From: UBA6814 sp040753075
Lineage (GTDB): Bacteria; Desulfobacterota; Desulfovibrionia; Desulfovibrionales; Desulfovibrionaceae
Reading direction: 5' to 3'
Length of the DNA stretch: 64,000 bases
Assembly: GCA_040753075.1 (NCBI GenBank)
Contig: JBFMHA010000001.1
Coordinates: forward strand, 62,001-126,000
Shown: positions 8,965-17,304 of the stretch, piece by piece
Position numbering within the stretch: the stretch's first letter is position 1
How the letters are laid out: each line of letters begins with the position of its first letter
The notes under the pieces: generated by a model
Told to the model about the DNA's origin: nothing
The model's input: the letters and a program-made list of their open reading frames with translations, nothing else
Database searches by the model: none
Program-made: the position numbers and the translations under genes

Positions 8965-10032
8965 CTAGGCCCTTTCGGCCACCACCAGGTGGACCGCGTA
9001 GTCCATGCTGCTGCGGTCGTGCAGGCGCAGCCGCCAGCGGGCTTCGGCCTCGGCGGCCAGGCGCAGTCCGGCCAGGGCCGCGGGGTGGCCGCCCTCGGCC
9101 AGCAGGGAGCGCAGCACCGCGGCGGGGTCCCCCCCGGCCTCGCCGCGCTGGGAATGGCCGCCGAACCAGCCCTCCGGGGGCGTGACCCCGCAGGACCAGT
9201 CGTAGGGCGTGCAGAGCAGGGCCTTGCCCCCGGGCCGCAGCACCCGTTCCAGGCCGGAGAGATGGCCCAGGGGCGAGGCCACGCAGTCCACCAGGTTGAG
9301 GGAGGCGGCCAGGCCGAAGGTCCCCGGGGCGAAGGGCGGCTCGGCCGCGTCCAGGCACCAGTAATCCACCCGCTCCGCATGCTCCGGGGCCACGGCGAAG
9401 GCGCGGCGCTCGTAGGCGATGCCCGCCCGGCGCAGGGGATAGGCCGCCCGGCCCCGCAGCAGCGCGGCCTGGGCCAGGCGCAGGAGATCCAGGTTCAGGT
9501 CCGCGCCCAGGACCAGGCCGCCGACCCGGCCCGCCAGGGCGAAGGAGGTGCGGCCCGCGGCGCAGCCCGCGTCCAGCGCCGGCCCCTCCGGCGCCGCGCC
9601 CGCCATGTCCAGCAGGCGGCCCAGCAGCTCCCGGGCCGAGCCGGGCCGGCCTCCGAAGGTCCCGGCCGGGTCCAGGTCGCCCCAGTGGTCGAAGGCGTAG
9701 GTGGAGAGCACCTGGTTGCGGGAGTCCTGGGCCGAGCCCGGACCCAGGCAGTCGCCGAGCAGGCCCTCCAGCTCCGGACCCAGATCGGACCGGCCCAGCA
9801 GGGAGAGCTGGCTGCGGGAGCAGAAATCGCGAAGGTCGGCCACCAGCAGGGGGATGCCGTCCACCACCGGGTATTCGCTGCGGCAGGCGGAGTCCGGGCA
9901 GTGCAGCACGCCCTCCAGCACCGCTCCGCCCTCCTCCCGCCACACCGCGGCCAGGGCCAGCCGGGCCTCGGTCCCCCGGCGCAGGCAGCGCGGACACAGG
10001 GGCTGCAGGGCTGCGAAGTGGGAAAGGCGCAA
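8965..10032 (-). CDS. Class I SAM-dependent methyltransferase with zinc-ribbon-like N-terminus
   Basis: 355 residues from a TTG start seven bases after the PAAR stop. Residues 10-65 contain CPRCLRRG and CPDSACRSEYPVVDGIPLL, a Trm112-like zinc-binding pattern (CxxC and a second Cys pair) ending in the VVDGIP(L) motif. The SAM-binding core follows: ALDAGCAAGRTSFAL (motif I), VLGADLN (motif II acidic), FGLAASLNLVDCV and LRPGGKALLCTPY. The substrate is unknown. Its place between a PAAR gene and a DcrB-like gene raises the possibility that it belongs to a contractile-injection cargo or modification module, but this is context only. Confidence 0.75.
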   Translation of the reverse strand: MRLSHFAALQPLCPRCLRRGTEARLALAAVWREEGGAVLEGVLHCPDSACRSEYPVVDGIPLLVADLRDFCSRSQLSLLGRSDLGPELEGLLGDCLGPGSAQDSRNQVLSTYAFDHWGDLDPAGTFGGRPGSARELLGRLLDMAGAAPEGPALDAGCAAGRTSFALAGRVGGLVLGADLNLDLLRLAQAALLRGRAAYPLRRAGIAYERRAFAVAPEHAERVDYWCLDAAEPPFAPGTFGLAASLNLVDCVASPLGHLSGLERVLRPGGKALLCTPYDWSCGVTPPEGWFGGHSQRGEAGGDPAAVLRSLLAEGGHPAALAGLRLAAEAEARWRLRLHDRSSMDYAVHLVVAERA

Positions 10033-10038
10033 GGGTCC

Positions 10039-10422
<384 letters not shown>

Positions 10423-10446
10423 GGCTTCCTCCGAAAAAAGCCGGCG

Positions 10447-10803
10447 TCAGTTCAGGTGGATCATCTTGCCCGTGACCCGGACCTCGTCCTCGGAATGGAC
10501 GCGCATCTCCCTGTCCGACTCCACGGCCAGGGTCCCGGAGCTGGCCAGTTCGGCCCGCTCGGCCGCGGCGATGCGCACCGCGGGCGCGGCGATGGAGACC
10601 TCCTCGGTGGCGGCCAGCTCCAGCCGCGCGCCGGTGAGGCGCAGCACCGCGCCGCCCGGGGTAAGCTCCACGCTCAGGCAGACCTCGCCGCCCGGCTCGC
10701 GCACCTCCACCACTTCGGCCCCTGCCTCCTGGCGCACGGCCAGGCTGCGGCCGGCGGCCAGATCCAGAACCCGTTCCCCGGGCTTCTTCTTGGTTGCAGG
10801 CAT
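10447..10803 (-). CDS. Short VgrG/gp5-C-like beta-helix protein
   Basis: 118 residues; the ATG at 10803 has GGAGG six bases upstream. The second half is built from short alternating strands (RLELAATEEVSIAAPAV, AELASSGTLAVESDREM, EVRVTGKMIHLN), like the triple-stranded beta-helix needle at the end of phage gp5 and VgrG or of DUF3540 proteins. It lacks the gp27/gp5 OB parts, so it is either a stand-alone needle or the remnant of a larger spike. The PAAR gene follows 24 bp downstream, the order expected of spike and tip. The function is inferred from fold pattern and context. Confidence 0.5.
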   Translation of the reverse strand: MPATKKKPGERVLDLAAGRSLAVRQEAGAEVVEVREPGGEVCLSVELTPGGAVLRLTGARLELAATEEVSIAAPAVRIAAAERAELASSGTLAVESDREMRVHSEDEVRVTGKMIHLN

Positions 10804-10840
10804 GGCGTCCTCCAGCGCGTCGCACACGTTCTACTCCGAA

Positions 10841-12127
10841 TCAGCATACCCCGGCCGCGGCCCCGGCGCAACCGCGCCGGGCGGCCAGACGGACCCGCAG
10901 GGCCTCCCACTCGGCGTGGACGCGCCCCACCTCGGCGGCCGGGAACTCCGGCAGGTCCAGGAGCGGGGCCACGTTGTCCGCGGGGCGTTCCAGCCAGTCC
11001 GGGGGCAGCAGGCCGCGCCGCCGGCACGCCTCGAACAGGGCCGTGCCCGGATAGGGGTGGAACGTGAAATGGCCCACGTCGTGGGGCGCCAGGTCCTCGG
11101 CCAGGGCCAGGGTCTGGGCCGCCTCGTCCGGGGTCTCCCCGGGCAGGCCGTACATGGCGTTCAGGGTGAGGGTGAGCCCGGCGTCGCGCACCGCGGCCGC
11201 CGCCATGCGGATGGCCGCCTCGGCCATGGGCCGGCCCATGACCTCCCGCCGCACCCGCTCGCTCCCGCTCTCCAGGCCCAGGACCACGTGCCGGCACCCG
11301 GCCCGGGCCAGGTCCTGGGCCAGGGCCTGGTCAATGGTGTCCGGCCGGGAATGGACCGAGAAGCCCAGGCCGAACTCGGCCGCATAGGCGGGCAGGAATG
11401 CGGCGAGCCAGTCCCGGTCCAGGGTGAAGGTGTCGTCCACGAAGAGCACGTAGTTCAGGTCCCCGGCCCGGGAAATGGCGCGCAGTTCGGCCAGCACGTG
11501 CCCCGGCGGCCGGCGGCGGCCCCAGGCCGGGCCGTGCAGGGCCTTGAGCGCGCCGGCGGCGCAGTAGGCGCAGGAAAAGGGACAGCCGCGCCGGGTGCCC
11601 AGGTGGACCACGCCGTTCCCCTCGGCGCACAGGTCCCTCGCCCAGAACGGCAGGCTCGCCGGGTCCAGGTCCGGGGACCGGGCCGGCCGGGGCGCCTCCC
11701 GGGTGGCCAGGCCCGGGATGCCGCTCCGGGGCCTCTCGCCCCGGGCCAGGGCGTCCAGCAGCCGGGCCGCGGGCTCCTCGCCCTGGCCGATGCAGGCGTA
11801 ATCCATCCCGAGGCAAGCCAAGACCTCGTCTGGCGCGAAGGTCGGCAGCAGCCCCCCGGCCAGCACCGGCACGCCGGAAAGCCCGCGCAGGGCCGCGGCC
11901 ACGGCCTTGGCCCGGGGCCACTGCCGGCAGGCCAGGGACATCCCCACGAGGTCCGGCTTCAGATCCAGGGCCGCCCGGGCCGCCTCCTCCGGGGCCTGGT
12001 CCACCGGAACCCGCAGCAGCGCCGCCCCGTGCCCCCGCCCCCGCACGAACGCCCCCACCGCCGCCGCGCCCAGCGACGCCGCGGCCCAGTCCGATTCGGT
12101 GGCGATGTCCAGGAAGAGGAGGAGCAT
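10841..12127 (-). CDS. B12-binding-domain radical SAM protein
   Basis: 428 residues. Residues 1-150 form an alpha/beta domain like the cobalamin-binding domain of this superfamily (DLVGMSLACRQWPRA, VLAGGLLPTFAPDEVL, IGQGEEPAARLLDAL), but I do not see a clear DxHxxG, so bound B12 is uncertain. The radical SAM cluster is Cys182-PFS-Cys186-AY-Cys189, followed by FVDDTFTLDR, SRPDTID and GLESGSERVRREVMGR, typical of the Elp3/MiaB-like core. The substrate is unknown. The start overlaps the stop of the M20 peptidase gene (TGATG), so it forms a coupled unit with that gene and cbiC upstream. Confidence 0.85.
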   Translation of the reverse strand: MLLLFLDIATESDWAAASLGAAAVGAFVRGRGHGAALLRVPVDQAPEEAARAALDLKPDLVGMSLACRQWPRAKAVAAALRGLSGVPVLAGGLLPTFAPDEVLACLGMDYACIGQGEEPAARLLDALARGERPRSGIPGLATREAPRPARSPDLDPASLPFWARDLCAEGNGVVHLGTRRGCPFSCAYCAAGALKALHGPAWGRRRPPGHVLAELRAISRAGDLNYVLFVDDTFTLDRDWLAAFLPAYAAEFGLGFSVHSRPDTIDQALAQDLARAGCRHVVLGLESGSERVRREVMGRPMAEAAIRMAAAAVRDAGLTLTLNAMYGLPGETPDEAAQTLALAEDLAPHDVGHFTFHPYPGTALFEACRRRGLLPPDWLERPADNVAPLLDLPEFPAAEVGRVHAEWEALRVRLAARRGCAGAAAGVC

Positions 12128-13254
12128 CACCGCCCCGCGGCCAGCCAGTCCCGGCACAGGGCCTCGTAGAAGCGCGCGGCCTGGAGGATGGCGGGCTCGG
12201 AGCACCATTCGTCGGTCTGGTGGGCCTGGCCGGGTTCGCCCGGGCCCAGGATGAGGACCGGCGGCCGGCCCAGGGCCGGGCAGAGGATGCCGGCGTCGGT
12301 GAAATAGGGGAGCATGCCCGGCTCCGCGGCCCGGCCCGTCTCGGCGGCCAGGAGCTCCAGCGCCCGCGCCACCCAGGGGTGGTCCGGCGGCGTGGCCACC
12401 CCATGCCCCTTGCCCAGCAGCTCGAACTCCGCTTCCGGGCCTGCGGCCCGGCGCAGTTCCGCCGCCAGGGCGTCGGGATCGACATCCGCGGGAAAGCGCA
12501 CGTCCAACTCCAGGGTGGCCGAGTCCGGCACCATGTTCACCTTGGACCCGCCGTGCAAGGCGCCCACGTTGAGGGTGGGCCGCTGCCCCGATGCCGGGAC
12601 GGGCAGGCCCGCCGCCCAGGCGGCGAGGTCCAGGGCCGCGCGGGCCGCCTTGAGCACCGCGTTGTCGCCCAGTTCGGGCATGGAGCCGTGCGCGGCCCGG
12701 CCCCGGAACCGGGCCGCCAGCCACATGGACCCCTTGTGCCCGAGCATGGGACGGTTGGCCGTGGGCTCGGCCACCAGGACCGCGCCGGCCCGGTGCGGCA
12801 GCGCGCCGTCCCGGACCATGGTCGAGGCCCCGATGCAGCCGGTCTCCTCGCCCGCGGTGAGGACCAGGAGCAGGCCGCCCGTCCCGGCGTAATCACGCGC
12901 CGCGGCCAGGGCCGCCGCCAGGAGCGCGGCCACCCCGCCCTTCATGTCGCTGGCCCCGCGGCCCCAGATGCGGCCGTCCCGGCGCTCGCCGCGGGGGTTC
13001 ACGCTCCAGGGGGCCTGGCCCAGGGGCACGGTGTCCAGGTGGCCGGAAAGGACCAGGGCTCCCGCGGGCTCGCCCAGGCAGGCCACCAGCCCGGTGCGGT
13101 GCGGACCGAACTCGTGGTATTGCACGGCATACCCGCCGGCCTCCAGCATCCCGCCTGCCATGGCCGCGCACTCGGCCTCGCGGCCGGGGGGGTTGTCCGA
13201 GTCCAGGGCGATGAGCTCCAGGGCCAGGGCTGCCGGATCGAGGGGCGAACTCAT
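12127..13254 (-). CDS. M20-family metallopeptidase/deacylase (ArgE/DapE type)
   Basis: 375 residues. First metal motif LSGHLDTVPLG, then WGRGASDMKGGVAALL with the bridging Asp, the general-base pair in TAGEETGCIGA, and a downstream metal ligand region VLVAEPTAN. The dimerisation domain is the middle third (HGSMPELGDNAVLKAA). The C-terminal QAHQTDEWC supplies the last His. Such enzymes hydrolyse N-acyl amino acids or dipeptides with two zinc ions; acetylornithine, succinyl-diaminopimelate or another N-acyl substrate cannot be chosen from sequence. It overlaps cbiC by four bases (ATGA) and the radical SAM gene by one, so the three are cotranslated. Confidence 0.85.
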   Translation of the reverse strand: MSSPLDPAALALELIALDSDNPPGREAECAAMAGGMLEAGGYAVQYHEFGPHRTGLVACLGEPAGALVLSGHLDTVPLGQAPWSVNPRGERRDGRIWGRGASDMKGGVAALLAAALAAARDYAGTGGLLLVLTAGEETGCIGASTMVRDGALPHRAGAVLVAEPTANRPMLGHKGSMWLAARFRGRAAHGSMPELGDNAVLKAARAALDLAAWAAGLPVPASGQRPTLNVGALHGGSKVNMVPDSATLELDVRFPADVDPDALAAELRRAAGPEAEFELLGKGHGVATPPDHPWVARALELLAAETGRAAEPGMLPYFTDAGILCPALGRPPVLILGPGEPGQAHQTDEWCSEPAILQAARFYEALCRDWLAAGR

Positions 13255-13952
13255 TCCGGCGAGTCCGCGGAGCCGGCCGGGACGCGTCCGGCCAGGGCCA
13301 GTTCGGCCAGGGCGTTGACCGTGGCCGCGGCCAGGGACGAGCCGCCCTTGCGGCCGGCGATGACGATGGAGGGAATGCCCTTCTCGGCCAGGAGCATCGC
13401 CTTGGATTCGGCCGCGTTGACGAAGCCCACCGGCATCCCCACGACCAGGGAGGGGGCCAGGCGGCCCTCCCGGACCAGCTCCAGGATGCGCAGCAGGGCC
13501 GTGGGCGCGTTGCCCACCGCTAGAATGGGACCCGGCCCCCGGGTGGGGGGAAAGAACTCGGCGGCCAGGTCCACGGCCATGCGCGCCCGGGTCACCCCGG
13601 CCGCTGCCGCGGCCTCGGCCACCTTGGGGTGGCCCATGAAGCACTGGGCCGTGGTTCCCAGGGCCGCGAGCCGGCGCGCGGTGATGCCCGCCCGGCACAT
13701 CTCGGTGTCGGTGACGATGGCCGCGCACCGGGCCAGGGCCTCCATTCCGGCCTCCACCGCGCCGGGCGAGAAGCGGGCCAGGGCGAGCATCTCGAAGTCC
13801 GCGCTGGTGTGGATGAGCCGGCGCACCACGCTCCACTGCGCGCCGGCAAAGGGCCGCGGCTCCGGAACCTCGGAATCGATGATGGCGAAGGAGCGGGCCT
13901 CGATGTCCGTCGGGCCGAGGCTTCCGCTGTCCGGGCGTAGGGTCTGGTCCAT
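13251..13952 (-). CDS. cbiC: Precorrin-8X/cobalt-precorrin-8 methylmutase
   Basis: 233 residues of the CobH/CbiC family, which moves a methyl group from C-11 to C-12 to form (cobalt-)hydrogenobyrinate during cobalamin synthesis. Visible are IEARSFAIID, the catalytic His48 in RLIHTSADFEM, TDTEMCRAGI, GNAPTALLRIL and VGMPVGFVNAAESK. The length equals the family norm. It is divergent from the cobalamin methyltransferase gene at 14180 with 227 bp between. I see no cobalamin-riboswitch core in that gap. In an anaerobe the cobalt-early (Cbi) route is expected, hence the symbol. Confidence 0.95.
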   Translation of the reverse strand: MDQTLRPDSGSLGPTDIEARSFAIIDSEVPEPRPFAGAQWSVVRRLIHTSADFEMLALARFSPGAVEAGMEALARCAAIVTDTEMCRAGITARRLAALGTTAQCFMGHPKVAEAAAAAGVTRARMAVDLAAEFFPPTRGPGPILAVGNAPTALLRILELVREGRLAPSLVVGMPVGFVNAAESKAMLLAEKGIPSIVIAGRKGGSSLAAATVNALAELALAGRVPAGSADSPE

Positions 13953-14179
13953 GGCCGGGAACCTAGCGCAGACCCGGCCCGAACGCCACCCCCCCGAGCC
14001 CGTTCCTGGAGCAGGCCGGCGCGGCCATCCCCCGGAGCCGGGTCAGGACACCCGCCGGCCGTCCCCCGGCACGGCCGAGCCGGTTCAGCCGTGCGCCTGG
14101 AGACGGTTTCCGCCGGCGCGGCCCAGGACCGGCTTTACCCCGGGCCAGGGACGGGCTAGGAACTCGGACGGAGGATCAC

Positions 14180-14935
14180 ATGCCCAAGGTTTCGTTCATC
14201 GGCGCCGGGCCGGGCGACCCGGAGCTGCTCACCCTCAAGGCCGCCCGGCTCATCGCCGCGGCGGACCTGGTGCTCTACACCGGCTCCCTGGTGCCGGCCG
14301 GAGCGGTGGCCCGCGCCAAGGCCGGGGCGCGGGTGGAGGACTCCTCCTCCATGACCCTGGAGCAAACCCACGCCCTGCTCGTGGAGTGCGTGCAGGCCGG
14401 CGGCGACGCGGCCCGGGTGCACACCGGCGACCCCGCGCTCTACGGCGCGGTGGCCGAGCAGGCCGCCCTGCTGGACCGGGACGGCATCCCCTGGGAGGTG
14501 GTTCCCGGCGTGACCGCGGCCTTCGCCGCCGCGGCCGCGGCCGGGGTGGGCTTCACCGCGCCGGGGATCAGCCAGAGCCTCATCGTGACTCGCGCCCCGG
14601 GCCGCACCCCGGCGCCCGAGTCCGAAAGCCTGCGCAGCCTGGCGTCGCACGGCTGCGCCCTGGCGGTGTACCTGTCCGCAGCCCAGGCCCGGCTGGTGCA
14701 GGACGAGCTCCTGGCCGGCGGCCTGGCCCCGGACACCCCGGTGGTCGTGGGCCACCGGGTGGGCTGGCCCGACGGCTCGGTGCGGCGCGCCAGCCTGGCC
14801 GGCCTGGCCGACGCCGCCCGCGGCCTGGACCGCCAGACCGTGTTCCTGGTGCTGCCCGCCCTGGACAAGGAGGCCGAGCGCTCCCGGCTCTACGCCCCGG
14901 AGTTCGGACACGGCTTCCGAAAGGCCAAGGAGTAG
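14180..14935 (+). CDS. cobM/cbiF: Precorrin-4/cobalt-precorrin-4 C11-methyltransferase
   Basis: 251 residues of the tetrapyrrole methylase family. Motifs are VSFIGAGPGDPELLTLKA, YTGSLVPA, HTGDPALYGA (SAM-binding GDP loop), VPGVTAAFAAAA and a C-terminal VVGHRVGWPDGS. It methylates C-11 of the corrin precursor using SAM. The start has GGAGG six bases upstream. It is followed about 100 bp later by a PhzF-like gene and is divergent from cbiC. CobM and CbiF are orthologous; an anaerobic host favours the cobalt-precorrin substrate. Confidence 0.93.
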   Translation: MPKVSFIGAGPGDPELLTLKAARLIAAADLVLYTGSLVPAGAVARAKAGARVEDSSSMTLEQTHALLVECVQAGGDAARVHTGDPALYGAVAEQAALLDRDGIPWEVVPGVTAAFAAAAAAGVGFTAPGISQSLIVTRAPGRTPAPESESLRSLASHGCALAVYLSAAQARLVQDELLAGGLAPDTPVVVGHRVGWPDGSVRRASLAGLADAARGLDRQTVFLVLPALDKEAERSRLYAPEFGHGFRKAKE

Positions 14936-15036
14936 TCAACACCTCTTCCATGCATTGCGGGGAATCTCATCACCTCGGCCCGGGAGACCTTTCACCCACG
15001 CTTCGAACCGGACGAAAACCCTGCGAGGACCACGCC

Positions 15037-15828
15037 ATGCCCGTCATGCTCTGGCAGGTGGACGCCTTCACCGACCGCCCCTTCGCCGGCAATCCCGCCG
15101 CGGTGTGCCTGCTCGACCGGGAGGTCGATCCGGCCTGGATGCAGGCCGTGGCCGCGGAGATGAACCTCTCGGAAACCGCCTTCGCCACCCCGCGGGGCGC
15201 GAGCTTCGGCCTGCGCTGGTTCACCCCAGCGGTGGAGGTGGACCTGTGCGGCCACGCCACCCTGGCCACGGCCCACGTGCTGTGGGAGTCCGGGGTGCTG
15301 GACCCGCGGCAGGAGGCGGCGTTCTCCACCAGGAGCGGCGCGCTCACGGTGCGCCGGCTCCCGGACGGCTGGATGGAGATGGACTTTCCCGCGCTCCCTG
15401 CGAAGGAGGCCGCCCCGCCCGCCGGCCTGCTGGAGGCCCTGGGCGTGGAGGCCCGCTACGTGGGCCGCAGCCGCTTCGACGTCCTGGTGGAGGCGGCGGA
15501 CGCGGCCGCGGTGCGCGGCCTGGCCCCGGATTTCTCCCGGCTGGCCAGGCTGGAATGCCGCGGGGTCATGGTCACCGCCCCCTCGGACGTGGCGGGCGCG
15601 GACTTCGTATCCCGCTTCTTCGCCCCGGCCGTCGGGGTCAACGAGGATCCGGTGACCGGCTCGGCCCACTGCGTGCTCACCCCGCACTGGGCCGCCAAGC
15701 TGGGCAAGGACCGCCTGGACGCCCTCCAGGTCTCGGCCCGCGGCGGCCGCCTGCGCCTGGCCCTGGCCGGCGACCGGGTGAAGATCGCCGGCCAGGCCGT
15801 GACCGTGCTGCGGGGGGAGCTTTGCTGA
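15037..15828 (+). CDS. PhzF-family isomerase/epimerase-like protein
   Basis: 263 residues of the diaminopimelate-epimerase-like fold. It begins LWQVDAFTDRPFAGNPAAVC, has the catalytic Glu46 in MNLSETAF, then RWFTPAVEVDLCGHATLA and the second-lobe EDPVTGSAHC. This family isomerises small carboxylates in phenazine synthesis, but most members, as here, have no phenazine genes nearby and an unknown substrate. The ATG at 15037 sits in a context with GCGAGG upstream. An in-frame ATG at 15046 is possible. The DUF1848 gene begins 19 bp downstream, suggesting a shared transcript. Confidence 0.88.
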   Translation: MPVMLWQVDAFTDRPFAGNPAAVCLLDREVDPAWMQAVAAEMNLSETAFATPRGASFGLRWFTPAVEVDLCGHATLATAHVLWESGVLDPRQEAAFSTRSGALTVRRLPDGWMEMDFPALPAKEAAPPAGLLEALGVEARYVGRSRFDVLVEAADAAAVRGLAPDFSRLARLECRGVMVTAPSDVAGADFVSRFFAPAVGVNEDPVTGSAHCVLTPHWAAKLGKDRLDALQVSARGGRLRLALAGDRVKIAGQAVTVLRGELC

Positions 15829-15847
15829 CGCCCGGCGCAGGGCGGCC

Positions 15848-16804
15848 GTGATCATCTCGGCCTCCCGCCGCACCGACATCCCGGGGTTCTATGCCCGGTG
15901 GTTCATGAACCGGGTGCGGGCGGGGTCCTGCCTGGTGGGCAACCCCTTCAACCCGGCCCAGGTGTCGCGGGTGTCGCTGCGGCCGGAGGACGTGGACTGC
16001 GTGGTGTTCTGGACCCGGCACGGCCGGCCCCTGCTGCCCCACCTGGCCGAACTGGAGGCCCGGGGCCTGCGGCCGGTGTTCCTGTATTCCATCCTGGGCT
16101 ATCCCCGCGAGATCGACCCGGGCTGCCCTCCCCTGCCCCGCTCCCTGGACAGCTTCTCCCGGCTCGCCGACCGGCTCGGCCCCGACCGCCTGACCTGGCG
16201 CTACGACCCCATCGTTCTTTCCGGCGCGACCGGGCTCGACTGGCACCGACGGCGGTTCGAGCGCATCGCCCGCGCCCTGCGCGGCGCGACCCGGCGGGTG
16301 GCCGCCAGCTTCGTGCTGCCCTACCGCAAGACGCGCTCCCGGCTGGAGGCATTGGAGAAGAAGGGAATCCGGGTCCGGGACTGGACCCGGGAGGACGCCG
16401 CGGCCCTGCTCCCGGACCTGGCGGCCGCGTCCGCGGACAACGGCATGGAGTTGCGGGCCTGCGGCCACGAGGAGGATTTCTCCGGCTTCGGCGTGGGCCG
16501 CGCCCGCTGCATCGACCCGGCCTGGCTGGGCGCGGCCCTGGGCCTCGCCCTGCCCGAGGGCAAGGACCCCTGCCAGCGGCCGGCCTGCGGCTGCGCCCCC
16601 AGCCGGGACATCGGGGCCTACGACACCTGCGGCTTCGGCTGCGCCTACTGCTACGCCACCTCCAGCCCGGCCCGCGCCCGCGCCAACCGCCGCGCCCACG
16701 ACCCCGCGGCCCCGGCCCTGCTGGCCGGGGTGAGCCGGGATCAGGCCCAAGAGCAAGGCCGGCTGCTGCGGCCGACTAGCGCTTGCCCGGACGGCGATCC
16801 TTGA
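15848..16804 (+). CDS. DUF1848 family protein with C-terminal cysteine cluster
   Basis: 318 residues from a GTG start. The N-terminal IISASRRTDIPGFYARWFMNRV and GNPFNPAQVSRVSL are signature DUF1848 stretches. The middle is TIM-barrel-like (VFWTRHGRPLLPHL, LTWRYDPIVL). The C-terminus gathers at least six cysteines (CQRPACGCAPSRDIGAYDTC, then CGFGCAYCYA), where CxxxCxxC-type spacing suggests an iron-sulfur cluster placed at the end instead of the start. The biochemical role is unknown. The last 29 bp overlap the 3' end of the convergent gene on the other strand. Confidence 0.8.
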   Translation: MIISASRRTDIPGFYARWFMNRVRAGSCLVGNPFNPAQVSRVSLRPEDVDCVVFWTRHGRPLLPHLAELEARGLRPVFLYSILGYPREIDPGCPPLPRSLDSFSRLADRLGPDRLTWRYDPIVLSGATGLDWHRRRFERIARALRGATRRVAASFVLPYRKTRSRLEALEKKGIRVRDWTREDAAALLPDLAAASADNGMELRACGHEEDFSGFGVGRARCIDPAWLGAALGLALPEGKDPCQRPACGCAPSRDIGAYDTCGFGCAYCYATSSPARARANRRAHDPAAPALLAGVSRDQAQEQGRLLRPTSACPDGDP

Positions 16805-17150
16805 AGTCGGTCTGCTCGGGCTTGCCCTCCAGGCGCTTGTAGCGGTTCACGGCCATGGCCGCCTGGCGGCGGATGATGGCGTCCAGGTCCGAGTCCTCCC
16901 ACAGCCGGGCGAACTCCTCGTGGGCGGTGAGCCCCGGCCCCAGGCGGTATCCCGCCTCGATCTCGGTGTCCAGGACCACGTCGCCCTCGTCCAGCTCCAC
17001 CGCCTCCCCGAGGATGCCCGTCAGCAGATTGCCCAGCATGAGCGCAAAGGCCGCGCGCACGTCGTCCGTGCTCTCGGCGAGGTTCACCCGGCGACGGTAT
17101 TCCGCCGCCACCTCGTTCTCGTGCTTGGTGTAGGACACCATCCTGGCCAT
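16776..17150 (-). CDS. Conserved hypothetical, 124 residues, helical
   Basis: The start is set at 17150 because GGAGGAG lies just upstream; an ATG at 17192 would add 14 poorly conserved-looking residues. The protein is soluble and largely helical (YTKHENEVAAEYRRRVNLAES, AAFALMLGNLLTGILGEAVEL, LDAIIRRQAAMAVNRYKRLEGK) with a basic tail. I recognise no domain. It is monocistronic and its 3' end overlaps the DUF1848 gene on the opposite strand by 29 bp. Confidence 0.65.
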   Translation of the reverse strand: MARMVSYTKHENEVAAEYRRRVNLAESTDDVRAAFALMLGNLLTGILGEAVELDEGDVVLDTEIEAGYRLGPGLTAHEEFARLWEDSDLDAIIRRQAAMAVNRYKRLEGKPEQTDFKDRRPGKR

Positions 17151-17304
17151 AGTCTCCTCCCTGTGGCTGTGTGGCGAGAGGATTTCTCCCAATAGTGGAT
17201 GCTACCGATTTTCGCACCGATGTAAAGCAGGACCGTGGACAGCCCGGCCTCACGAAGGATATCAAGGAGTTGCCGGACAGCTTCCGGCCCGGAGGTGGAA
17301 CCGC

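Noticed and set aside
13953..14179. A cobalamin riboswitch between cbiC and cobM
   Set aside because: I looked on both strands for the conserved B12-box and GCCACTG core and found neither; GC-rich hairpins alone are not enough.
12220..15828. A 1202-residue plus-strand open frame
   Set aside because: Only its last 263 residues are a real protein (PhzF-like); the rest is antisense to the M20 peptidase and cbiC and out of frame with cobM.
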